This document shows, piece after piece, positions 7,547 to 14,088 of a stretch of 64,000 bases of DNA; positions within the stretch are counted from its first letter, which is position 1; each line of letters begins with the position of its first letter. Below the pieces are notes generated by a model that was not told where the DNA came from, made no database searches, and saw nothing but the letters and a program-made list of their open reading frames with translations. Position numbers and translations under genes: made by a program. Location of the stretch: NCBI RefSeq assembly GCF_006439335.1, contig NZ_SAWY01000036.1, positions 62,356 to 126,355 of the forward strand, in the 5' to 3' direction. This DNA comes from Litorilituus lipolyticus. Lineage in GTDB: Bacteria > Pseudomonadota > Gammaproteobacteria > Enterobacterales > Alteromonadaceae.

Positions 7547-7720
7547 TTAGTAATGACTAAGATCATTAACTTCACTATCAAGTAACACATCTTTCAGTTT
7601 AATTATTGCTTCACTAATTTTTGACTGTTGCTCAGGCTCAATAAACGCTGATAATACAAGCTTGCCATCAATATTAATTTCAATAAGTTTTAGTGAATTC
7701 AAATCTAAAACATCTCTCAT
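7547..7720 (-). CDS. Small hypothetical protein (57 aa), first gene of the leftward accessory operon
   Basis: A 57-aa acidic protein: an N-terminal stretch that could form beta strands (LKLIEINIDGKLVLSAFI) followed by an amphipathic helix (QQSKISEAIIKLKDVL). The ATG at 7720 is chosen because GGGGAAG lies 7 bases upstream; an in-frame ATG at 7741 has no such site. It is the promoter-proximal gene of an operon running to 5999. The 100-bp gap to the divergent 192-aa gene contains two TATTAAATAA copies. Function unknown. Confidence 0.45.
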   Translation of the reverse strand: MRDVLDLNSLKLIEINIDGKLVLSAFIEPEQQSKISEAIIKLKDVLLDSEVNDLSHY

Positions 7721-7771
7721 AACACTTCCCCTTTCAATCATAAAAATCGCAGAAATACCTTGCTAACCGAC

Positions 7772-7796
7772 TATTAAATAACGCATTATTAAATAA
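7772..7796. promoter_or_regulatory. Two TATTAAATAA repeats in a divergent intergenic region
   Basis: TATTAAATAA occurs at 7772-7781 and 7787-7796, so the copies start 15 bp apart. The second copy lies in a perfect dyad, ATTATT-A-AATAAT (7785-7797). The site sits between the leftward small-gene operon (first start 7720) and the rightward 192-aa gene (start 7821), the right place for a shared regulator. AT-rich context makes chance occurrence possible. Confidence 0.3.
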
Positions 7797-7820
7797 TCAA
7801 CCGTAAATGCAAAAACCTCC

Positions 7821-8399
7821 ATGACAAGCAAAATTTATCGCAGCCTTTCAAAAACATCGTACTCCGCAGAGCTAAAACGGCATAAAACAACAAAACGTGC
7901 ACCAAGCAATGTTCCTTACGTGGTTGATAATATTTGGGAGTGGTTACGCCCAGACAATATGCCAACTCGCCGTTTAACAGTTTGTGCCTCACCTTTTAAA
8001 GAGCTAGCTTTAAAATATGCTACTTCTAACGACTTACTTTGCAGCGTTAGGTTTGCAGGCAAAACAAATGTTGTGCAAATAACTAACTACCAAGACGCAA
8101 AACTTCACCCTGATGTTAAAAAGCTTCCTCGCCTTATCACTAAATATTTAGGACAACACTGGCTCGATAGTGACTTAGCAAACAAGCAGAATCATGGACA
8201 ACTATTTATTCCTTTATTGAGCAAAGAAGAAGTAGCTAATATTTTATCTACTCCTGAACTGCTTGATTTAAAAGAACAGCTAATTCAAACATCTACTTTT
8301 TGGCAAGATGTGAATCACGTTAATGATGATTATCAACTAACCGATGGCGAACTATTCTTTTATGCTGATGATGGTTACTTTCTCGATATTTCAGAGTAG
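7821..8399 (+). CDS. Hypothetical protein, weak resemblance to ADP-ribosyltransferase-fold toxins
   Basis: A 192-aa soluble protein. I do not recognise the family. Three spaced blocks recall ADP-ribosyltransferase folds: an N-terminal IYRS with an arginine, RRLTVCASPFKELALKYA near residues 50-67 (Ser/Thr-Pro then a helix), and a late GELFFYADDGYFLDI with a glutamate. This is a pattern impression without alignment. No clear ribosome binding site precedes the ATG at 7821. It is transcribed alone, divergent from the small-gene operon and convergent with the 414-aa gene, whose stop is 20 bp away. A toxin or effector role would suit an accessory region but is speculative. Confidence 0.45.
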   Translation: MTSKIYRSLSKTSYSAELKRHKTTKRAPSNVPYVVDNIWEWLRPDNMPTRRLTVCASPFKELALKYATSNDLLCSVRFAGKTNVVQITNYQDAKLHPDVKKLPRLITKYLGQHWLDSDLANKQNHGQLFIPLLSKEEVANILSTPELLDLKEQLIQTSTFWQDVNHVNDDYQLTDGELFFYADDGYFLDISE

Positions 8400-8418
8400 T
8401 AACTAACTTCATTTACAG

Positions 8419-9663
8419 TTAACTCACCACTAATTGCAAATAGATCCCTAAATCACAGTTTTGCTCCATGGCAACATGGCGAATATAAATTTTTGTATGC
8501 TTAGGAGCATTTTCAAATAGGTTTTGCCAATCGAAAAAGCCACAACCCATACCAATAAAATCCTGATGCTTTAAGAAGGCTTTTGCTTCTTCAATATGTT
8601 GCTTAATGCTATAAAAACGACCTGCTGGAATTTTCTCAAACAACGAAGGCAGTAGGCTTTCAAAATCAGTAATTTTGCTAGCAAGAATCGGCTTCAAATA
8701 GACTTTATTACGTTTAGTTGAAAATACTTGATACTTAGGGCGATGCTCCTCTGCTGATTCAAGTAATTGCTCCTTATTTTCACTAACAAAGTTCTTCGCC
8801 AAATCAAAAATTTTTGATTTGTACTCTTCACTAATTAACTGTAATAAAAGCTCTCTCTGAACAGATTTCTCATATCCCGTTAACCTTTCATGATGAAATT
8901 TAAGGCGAGCCATTGGCTCCATGTTCTTGGTTAAATTATCAATACCAAATGAGGCTAAGTTTTTACCATTAGTATTAACGTAGCCAACACTCATTGGATG
9001 CAGCGCATCAGTATTACGAGCTTTAATACTTTTACAGTGCTCGGTTAGTTTATATATCCAATTGAGATATTTTTCTTTAGCAAAACGCTCTTTAATTAGA
9101 GTGAAAGTACCTGCTACCGAAAGTATTTGAATTGCCCACAACAATAAATCTTCAGGTGAACGTCCACCACCAGATAAACCTAACTGCATAACAGAAAGCA
9201 GCTTTTCTTCAAATAATGGCGCTAACGTTTCATCATCTATGTGGTGGTTAAGTGCGATAGTAAGCAGCGCAAGATGAAGAACGGTAGGTTTACGGACAAA
9301 ATCATTACGTGCGTCACGTGGTAGTTTTAAATTTGGCTCATGAATTAACGCGGTAGCATTATGTTTAACTGGGTTTAGCTCAACCATTTTATTTAATGGT
9401 GTTAATACCTTAATTAGGTGGATAGCTGCTCGGCTACTTTGCCCTTGTAAAGCCCAATCAACAGTGCAGTTTACGGCTTGCTCCCAATCTTTTATTACCT
9501 TTATTAGTTGCTCAATATCAAGTTCGCTCTCAGATACAGGCATTAGATAATGCTGTTCAGGATATTCAAAGTCACCACTAAGAATAACTTCAGGTAATTC
9601 TTCTCTTTGCTCCTCAGTCCATTCATCATCACTGCAAAAATATTCTAGTAATACTTGTTCCAT
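8419..9663 (-). CDS. Hypothetical protein under a WYL-regulator promoter region
   Basis: A 414-aa soluble, largely helical protein that I do not recognise. Features visible: an acidic N-terminus (residues 11-30), a central LHLALLTIALNHHIDDE helix near residue 130, a glycine-rich GLSGGGRSPEDLL loop near 165, and a C-terminal GMGCGFFDWQNLF block near 370. No membrane segment or signal peptide is seen. It starts 195-215 bp from a divergent WYL-domain regulator gene, with two dyad operators between them, which suggests that the regulator controls it. WYL proteins often control anti-phage genes, so a defence role is a hypothesis only. Confidence 0.5.
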   Translation of the reverse strand: MEQVLLEYFCSDDEWTEEQREELPEVILSGDFEYPEQHYLMPVSESELDIEQLIKVIKDWEQAVNCTVDWALQGQSSRAAIHLIKVLTPLNKMVELNPVKHNATALIHEPNLKLPRDARNDFVRKPTVLHLALLTIALNHHIDDETLAPLFEEKLLSVMQLGLSGGGRSPEDLLLWAIQILSVAGTFTLIKERFAKEKYLNWIYKLTEHCKSIKARNTDALHPMSVGYVNTNGKNLASFGIDNLTKNMEPMARLKFHHERLTGYEKSVQRELLLQLISEEYKSKIFDLAKNFVSENKEQLLESAEEHRPKYQVFSTKRNKVYLKPILASKITDFESLLPSLFEKIPAGRFYSIKQHIEEAKAFLKHQDFIGMGCGFFDWQNLFENAPKHTKIYIRHVAMEQNCDLGIYLQLVVS

Positions 9664-9734
9664 AATTTTCTCACTTTTTAGCTGTTTAAGTTATGCGCCC
9701 GCAAGTTGTGTATAAATCAGCGCGTCTTTTACAA

Positions 9735-9753
9735 GGTGCTACTTTCTAGCACC
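9735..9753. promoter_or_regulatory. Dyad operator 1 between the 414-aa gene and the WYL regulator
   Basis: Perfect 7-bp inverted repeat GGTGCTA-CTTTC-TAGCACC. Its right half plus downstream T run (TAGCACCTTTTTA) recurs exactly in a second dyad centred 59 bp away. Position in the divergent promoter region of a BrxR/CapW-like regulator suggests an operator for that protein. Confidence 0.55.
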
Positions 9754-9795
9754 TTTTTACTTTAATCATTAAATCTATTTATGTCAATAAAATAA

Positions 9796-9810
9796 TGCTA
9801 CTAAGTAGCA
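9796..9810. promoter_or_regulatory. Dyad operator 2 next to the WYL regulator
   Basis: Perfect inverted repeat TGCTACT-A-AGTAGCA, followed by CCTTTTTA as in operator 1. Arms have the same GCTA core but closer spacing (1 bp against 5 bp). It lies about 50-70 bp upstream of the regulator start, so binding here would fit autorepression. Confidence 0.55.
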
Positions 9811-9878
9811 CCTTTTTATTTCATATACTTTAAAAAGTCATTACAATGTGGATATAAGTGACTATCAAAGTTGATAAA

Positions 9879-10751
9879 ATGAAAGATACAATTAAAGAAC
9901 GACTAAAATTTTTAGAGTTGTGCTTACTATTATTAGGCCAATTCAGAAAGAACTATCTTGATTTATTCTTCGGTATAAAAAGAGCGCAACAGACAAAAGA
10001 TATAAAAGCCTATGAAGAGGAATGTATAGGGAATATTAGATATTGTGATAAGTTGAAACGATTTTTACCTACCGATGTATTTGAACCTAAATTATTACCT
10101 ACCGAGTCTCACGAACTTCTTGCTTATCAAAAATACGTAGAAGACCTCATTGCAAGTAAAGGTGAAGAGAGTCCCTTTCATCAAATTGAATATATTTCTC
10201 AGCCCTTTTTAACCTCACCTAATATCGAAATATGGGGACAGCTCAACAGAGCTATAACGAGAAAGTTGGTGTTAAGCATTAACTATTCTGGTTTAAGAAA
10301 AAAAGAAACGACATATAGCATTCAACCATTAGCTTTGGTTCACAATGGCTTTCGCTGGCACGTTAGAGCTTTTGTTGTTGGAGAGGATAGATACAGAGAT
10401 TTTGTTCTAAGCAGAATAAACCAGTATCAGGTAGCTGAAATTGAATATTACAATTATGGTGCGCTAGAAAATGACGATAAATGGAATTCTACAGTTGAGC
10501 TTGTTTTTAAACCACATCCTAAATTAACACCTGAGCAGGCTATATCGGTAGAAGAAGATTATGGTATGACTGATGGTAAAAAAGTTGTTGAATGTAAGCT
10601 TTGTAATATTCAGCATTTACTGAAACTAACTCGTACAGGATTGGATATTGAGCAACGAGAAGCTCACTTGTTTCCTATTGTTTTGGAATATAAAGACAAT
10701 CAAGAATTAACGAATATCTTATTTGAGTTGAAGAAAAAAAGACTATTATAA
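9879..10751 (+). CDS. WYL-domain transcriptional regulator, BrxR/CapW-like
   Basis: A 290-aa regulator. The N-terminus is helical, with QQTKDIKAYEE and FLPTDVFEPKLLP typical of the winged-helix part of BrxR/CapW proteins. A WYL domain follows (about residues 130-195: LVLSINYSG, IQPLALVHNGFRWHVRAFV, FVLSRINQY), then a C-terminal WCX-like region. Such dimeric regulators repress BREX, CBASS and other defence operons until a signal binds the WYL domain. The ATG at 9879 is preferred; a GTG at 9858 would add seven residues and neither has a good ribosome binding site. It is divergent from the 414-aa gene and two perfect dyads lie between them. Confidence 0.72.
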   Translation: MKDTIKERLKFLELCLLLLGQFRKNYLDLFFGIKRAQQTKDIKAYEEECIGNIRYCDKLKRFLPTDVFEPKLLPTESHELLAYQKYVEDLIASKGEESPFHQIEYISQPFLTSPNIEIWGQLNRAITRKLVLSINYSGLRKKETTYSIQPLALVHNGFRWHVRAFVVGEDRYRDFVLSRINQYQVAEIEYYNYGALENDDKWNSTVELVFKPHPKLTPEQAISVEEDYGMTDGKKVVECKLCNIQHLLKLTRTGLDIEQREAHLFPIVLEYKDNQELTNILFELKKKRLL

Positions 10752-10780
10752 CTTGTAATCCCATAAGAAGTTTATTGATG

Positions 10781-10807
10781 ACCCTGTAACAGGATTTGTT
10801 ACAGGGT
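10781..10807. terminator. Strong hairpin between convergent genes
   Basis: An 11-bp perfect stem, ACCCTGTAACA paired with TGTTACAGGGT, with a 5-base loop, lies 29 bp after the WYL regulator stop and before the convergent protease gene. Flanking T tracts are weak (ATTATT after it), so it may be a bidirectional or RNA-stabilising terminator. Confidence 0.5.
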
Positions 10808-10900
10808 ATTATTGATTGAAGTAAATTAGTCGACTGACCAGTTTGATTAAGCTCTTTTTAATTAAGCCTGAAAGATTAAGTTAATAATTATTCAATTTAA

Positions 10901-11434
10901 TTAAACAAACGTATCTAGTTTTGGAGTTTTAATGATAAGCTCTTGATCTAACTCTTCAATCTGTTCTCCTGTTAAATAGCCTTTTTCTGCTAACTGATTT
11001 ACAAGTGGCTTGAAAAGGTAATCTTTATGAATGAATATATTGTCAATAAGGTGTATAGCATCGGCTAATATCCTGTTGTTCATGGGTATTGGATAACACT
11101 TATGTGATAAAAATTTATCGGCTTCATTTCGGTCACTTTCTGAGTGGTTACACTTAATATTTTGATAAACGTCATATGATGTGTTTTGGTTTGCATATTT
11201 CATCCACCATATTTCAACAGCTTTCTCACTTGCTAAGTAAAAAGCCACGACCTCTCTATCATTTAAACCTGACTTACTAATATTGCCTTTAAGTTTGATA
11301 TGCGGATTATCATCATTATCGAGTGCTAATGTAACGTGGGTAATCTTTAAATCTAATGATAGTGCTGCGACTATATGCCCAACCTCATGTGCGCTAGCAA
11401 ATTGTTTTTGTATTTCATATGTATGGTTTTCCAT
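10901..11434 (-). CDS. Small HExxH metalloprotease-like protein (peptidase M41-like)
   Basis: A 177-aa soluble protein with HEVGH at residues 16-20 in SAHEVGHIVAALSL, closely like the zinc site of the FtsH (M41) peptidase domain (HEAGH). A later acidic stretch, SESDRNEADKF near residue 98, could supply the third metal ligand. There is no AAA+ ATPase domain and no membrane helix, so it is a stand-alone peptidase-like protein. It starts 7 bases after the integrase stop (AGGG ribosome binding site in between), so both are read from one message. Possible roles are degrading a repressor or antitoxin of the element; the substrate is unknown. Confidence 0.6.
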   Translation of the reverse strand: MENHTYEIQKQFASAHEVGHIVAALSLDLKITHVTLALDNDDNPHIKLKGNISKSGLNDREVVAFYLASEKAVEIWWMKYANQNTSYDVYQNIKCNHSESDRNEADKFLSHKCYPIPMNNRILADAIHLIDNIFIHKDYLFKPLVNQLAEKGYLTGEQIEELDQELIIKTPKLDTFV

Positions 11435-11438
11435 AATG

Positions 11439-12416
11439 TTACCCTAATTTTAATGCTAAATCTTCAGCTCGAAGATGAGTGTATTTTTTCAACATTGCGA
11501 GGTCTTTATGACCCGTAATGGCAGAGACTTCCATGAGTTGTAGATCTTTCTCAAACAGCCGAGAGGTGGCTTCGTGCCGCATGTCATGCATACGTATATT
11601 GATAAGGCCTGCGCGTTTCCTTACTCGCCTGAAAGCTTGGCTTACGGAGTCAACTCGCATATTAAAAAAATTATCATTATCCTTTGACTGACGCATCAAA
11701 ATGGATAATGCTTTTGAAGATAGAGGTACAACTCTATCGTCTCCATTTTTAGTGTCAGGTATCTTAATAATTCGTTTTTTTACAATAAGTTCTTTTCTAC
11801 TTAATTTAACAATTTCACCACAGCGCATACCTGTCTCTATCGCAAAATCAATGATGTCGGCAATGAGACCTCCATATTTTTTGGCTTCGTCCATCAAAAT
11901 ATTGTATTCACCTTCTTCTAATCGCCTTTCTCTTGATTTAGATTTTTTAGGGAGGCTGATGGGATTAAGTGGGTTCCCTTTCGGTAAGTGAATTTGCCAC
12001 TCATTCATTGAATAATCAAAGAAGCGTTTTAATAAAAGTAATTCTTTTCTGATGGTATCGCCTTTTACTTTTTTAAGTCGCTGCTCTTTATATTCTTTAA
12101 AGCGACTTGTTGTCATATCAATCATTCGTTTTCCATTAAACAAAATGATCCATTTATTTAAAATATAAATGGTGACGTTAGCGGACTTTTGGTATTGAAC
12201 AACCTCTTCCCAGTATTTGTGTAATAGATCTGGAAAAATTGCATTTTCGGCAGATTCAGTTGACTCAAATGAACCTTTATCAATATTAAGTTCTATTTCT
12301 CTTGCCCATTGTTGAGCTGAAGATTTTAGTAGAAAAGTTTTTGAAATTGATTTTTGACCTTTACGTCTAATTTTAGCCTGCCATTTGCCGTTTTCTCTTT
12401 TTGTAAAAGTAGCCAT
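11439..12416 (-). CDS. Tyrosine recombinase integrase
   Basis: A 325-aa phage-type integrase with all catalytic residues visible: R198 (ETGMRCGE), K223 (DTKNG), H277 and R280 (MHDMRH), H303 (TGHKD) and the nucleophile Y312 (KKYTHL). The N-terminus (KRENGKWQAKIRRKG) is an AP2-like arm-binding domain, followed by a core-binding domain around residues 60-145. The gene starts about 200 bp from the 3' end of a tRNA-Arg gene and points away from it, the usual arrangement for an element integrated into a tRNA. AGAGGG lies 8 bases before the ATG, inside a dyad. It would catalyse integration and, with an excisionase, excision. Confidence 0.92.
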   Translation of the reverse strand: MATFTKRENGKWQAKIRRKGQKSISKTFLLKSSAQQWAREIELNIDKGSFESTESAENAIFPDLLHKYWEEVVQYQKSANVTIYILNKWIILFNGKRMIDMTTSRFKEYKEQRLKKVKGDTIRKELLLLKRFFDYSMNEWQIHLPKGNPLNPISLPKKSKSRERRLEEGEYNILMDEAKKYGGLIADIIDFAIETGMRCGEIVKLSRKELIVKKRIIKIPDTKNGDDRVVPLSSKALSILMRQSKDNDNFFNMRVDSVSQAFRRVRKRAGLINIRMHDMRHEATSRLFEKDLQLMEVSAITGHKDLAMLKKYTHLRAEDLALKLG

Positions 12417-12424
12417 TTATATTC

Positions 12425-12447
12425 CCTCTGTAAGTTGATGACAGAGG
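12425..12447. promoter_or_regulatory. Inverted repeat covering the integrase ribosome binding site
   Basis: CCTCTGT (12425-12431) and ACAGAGG (12441-12447) form a perfect 7-bp dyad with 9-bp spacing. On the minus strand the promoter-distal arm contains AGAGGG, the ribosome binding site of the integrase. The geometry equals that upstream of the AlpA-like gene at 39-61 (7-bp arms, 9-bp spacing), although the arm sequences differ. Confidence 0.5.
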
Positions 12448-12615
12448 ATATTATCCACATCTATAATTTGTGTGGGTTTGCTAGAATTGCATGAAAACTT
12501 CACAAATAGAGATAAATAAGTAAGGAAGTTGGCATTAATTGTTTGAGACATTTTAATATCCTTGAGTAATTAAATTTGAATGTCCCCAAATTGTCTCAAG
12601 GTTTGATTTGAAAGG

Positions 12616-12692
12616 TGGCCCACCCGACAGGAGTCGAACCTGTGACCTCACGCTCCGGAGGCGTACGCTCTATCCAGCTGAGCTACGGGTGG
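12616..12692 (-). tRNA. tRNA-Arg (anticodon CCG), integration target
   Basis: A 77-nt tRNA on the minus strand. The acceptor strand CCACCCG pairs with CGGGTGG and is followed by G and an encoded CCA. The D-arm is AGCTCAGCTGGATAGAGC, the anticodon loop CTCCGGA gives CCG, and the T-arm is ACAGGTTCGACTCCTGT. It reads CGG. The mobile element lies on its 3' side with the integrase gene adjacent, so the attachment site is probably its 3' half; the other att copy would lie left of the window. Confidence 0.95.
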
Positions 12693-12744
12693 TTAATCTT
12701 TTGTGGTTACTTGGTAGTAATCACTAACTAATTTTATATTTTTT

Positions 12745-12770
12745 AACTCTTATATGAAAAGAGTTTTTTT
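12745..12770 (+). terminator. Hairpin with T tract beside the tRNA
   Basis: AACTCTT (12745-12751) and AAGAGTT (12759-12765) form a 7-bp stem with a 7-base loop and a T run (12764-12770) on the plus strand. No plus-strand gene is being read into it, so its use is unclear. It lies between the tRNA and the tRNA-like fragment, so on the minus strand it would be part of their common precursor. Confidence 0.3.
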
Positions 12771-12784
12771 ACTTCCATTTTTTG

Positions 12785-12832
12785 ACCACTCCTTCCGGAG
12801 GGGCGCGCTCTATCCAGCTGAGCTAAGGGTGG
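12785..12832 (-). pseudogene. tRNA-Arg(CCG) 5'-half pseudogene
   Basis: On the minus strand, 48 nt starting at 12832 copy the first 48 nt of the intact tRNA-Arg with about nine differences. The D-arm and the anticodon loop CTCCGGA are kept exactly. The anticodon stem no longer pairs well, position 7 of the acceptor stem has changed from G to T, and the T-arm and 3' acceptor strand are missing. It lies about 90 bp upstream of the intact tRNA. It is either a decayed tandem tRNA or a remnant of an earlier integration. Confidence 0.8.
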
Positions 12833-13045
12833 ATATCTGATTTTATGAAGGTTTTATTAACTCATTTAGTGTTAACAAAATCGCGCAAATACTATAGCGA
12901 ATAACCTACCTTGTCTAGAGTCTCAGTGACTTTATCAGTAAATAAATGAATAACTCTGATTATACTCAGGAAAAAGTGTACTTTATGCAAAAAACTGCCT
13001 AAAGTTATTAATACATTGTTAATTAAGTTATTAAATCATTAAAAA
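12833..13045. other. Intergenic region upstream of the tRNA pair and the efflux genes
   Basis: The 353-bp gap from 12693 to 13045 contains the tRNA-like fragment and, in this part, a possible stable-RNA promoter pointing left. No ORF of note is seen. The efflux operon at 13046 must have its promoter in the last 150 bp, which is AT-rich with no convincing -35/-10 pair and no ribosome binding site before the ATG. Confidence 0.5.
12891..12917 (-). promoter_or_regulatory. Possible tRNA promoter
   Basis: On the minus strand TAGACA (12917-12912) is followed after 15 bp by TATAGT (12896-12891) and then a GC-rich TGCGCG, as in stable-RNA promoters. It lies upstream of the tRNA-like fragment, suggesting one precursor for the fragment and the intact tRNA. 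The spacer is shorter than the optimal 17 bp. Confidence 0.35.
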
Positions 13046-14086
13046 ATGAAAGATGGTTATTGTCGATTTAAGGGATTCTTTTTCGGTTTTTTTAGTGTTG
13101 TTCTCTTTTTTATTTCTTTAAGTACCCGTGCAGTTGAACCTGATTATCAGGTTGAGCTTATTCAAGCTCAACCGTTGGAAACTACGGTCATTAAAACCGG
13201 TATAATAACGTATAAGCGCATACTTAATCTTTCTTTTAAAAGTTCTGGTTATTTAACAGCAATAAATACTGATGAAGGTGAATATTTCAACCAAGGCAGC
13301 ATTTTAGCGACGTTAGATACAACAGAATTAAATGAACAGAAAAACTCAACCTATGCAAGGCTATTACAAGCAAAGCGCGAAGTCGCTAGAGTTAAGTCAC
13401 TGTTAGCAAAGAAGTTGAGTTCAGAAAAAGAATTAGATATTGCCAAAACCTTAGTTGAAACCTCGCGTGCAGATTATAAAGTTGCGTATTATAACTTAGA
13501 AAAAGCGCAGCTAATTGCTCCTTTTGATGGAATTGTGCTTAGTAGAAATAGCGAACTAGACGAATTGCAATCGCCACAAAATATTGCCTTAACTGTGGCT
13601 GCCACCTCGAATAATTTAATTGTAAAGCTAGCATTAACAGCAGCAGAAATATCGATGGTTCAGTTAAAGCAGCAAGTGAAAGTTGATTTAGGCACTCAAG
13701 GAGTTGTGACGGGGTATTTTAGCAAACTACCAGCAATGGCAGACTTACAAAGCAATATGTTTCATGTTGAAGTGTTACTACCTTTATCAAAAAGGGAGGA
13801 TAATATTGTCGTTGGTAAACTGGTTGAAGTAACTATTACCAATAATAGTGAAAAATTAGCTTATGCTTTGCCAATATCGGCATTGAACAAGGTAAACAAG
13901 CAAGGGAAGGCACTGATAACAGTAATCAAAGAAAACCAGAAAGTTCAGCAATCTTATTATATAGATAAACTAACCAATGATTTTATCTTTTTAGCGGCTA
14001 ACGTTAATGATCCTGCGTTAAATGTTATTACACAGGGGTGGCAGGGTTTAACATCAAAACCTATCGCTGATATAGAGACGCAATAG
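13046..14086 (+). CDS. RND efflux periplasmic adaptor (membrane fusion protein)
   Basis: A 346-aa HlyD/AcrA-type adaptor. An N-terminal hydrophobic segment (residues 9-30, FFFGFFSVVLFFISL) serves as signal or anchor. A lipoyl-like half (GYLTAINTDEGEYFNQGSIL near 65-85) leads into a coiled-coil hairpin (about 90-155) and the second lipoyl half (KAQLIAPFDGIV near 155-167), then a beta-barrel. It would join the inner-membrane RND pump encoded 2 bp downstream to an outer-membrane channel that is not encoded here. No regulator gene is adjacent. The substrate cannot be told from sequence. Confidence 0.85.
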   Translation: MKDGYCRFKGFFFGFFSVVLFFISLSTRAVEPDYQVELIQAQPLETTVIKTGIITYKRILNLSFKSSGYLTAINTDEGEYFNQGSILATLDTTELNEQKNSTYARLLQAKREVARVKSLLAKKLSSEKELDIAKTLVETSRADYKVAYYNLEKAQLIAPFDGIVLSRNSELDELQSPQNIALTVAATSNNLIVKLALTAAEISMVQLKQQVKVDLGTQGVVTGYFSKLPAMADLQSNMFHVEVLLPLSKREDNIVVGKLVEVTITNNSEKLAYALPISALNKVNKQGKALITVIKENQKVQQSYYIDKLTNDFIFLAANVNDPALNVITQGWQGLTSKPIADIETQ

Positions 14087-14088
14087 TT

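Noticed and set aside
6760-7560. Plus-strand ORFs of 81 and 96 aa opposite the small-gene operon
   Set aside because: They lack ribosome binding sites, cover parts of the minus-strand genes and have shadow-like composition; the minus-strand genes have strong sites and tight spacing.
7789-7992. Minus-strand ORF of 67 aa opposite the 192-aa gene
   Set aside because: It overlaps the start of the 192-aa gene and the intergenic repeats, has no ribosome binding site and has shadow-like composition.
1-12615. A second att copy of the tRNA 3' end inside the window
   Set aside because: No further stretch matching the tRNA T-arm and acceptor end was found, so the left end of the element is outside the window.
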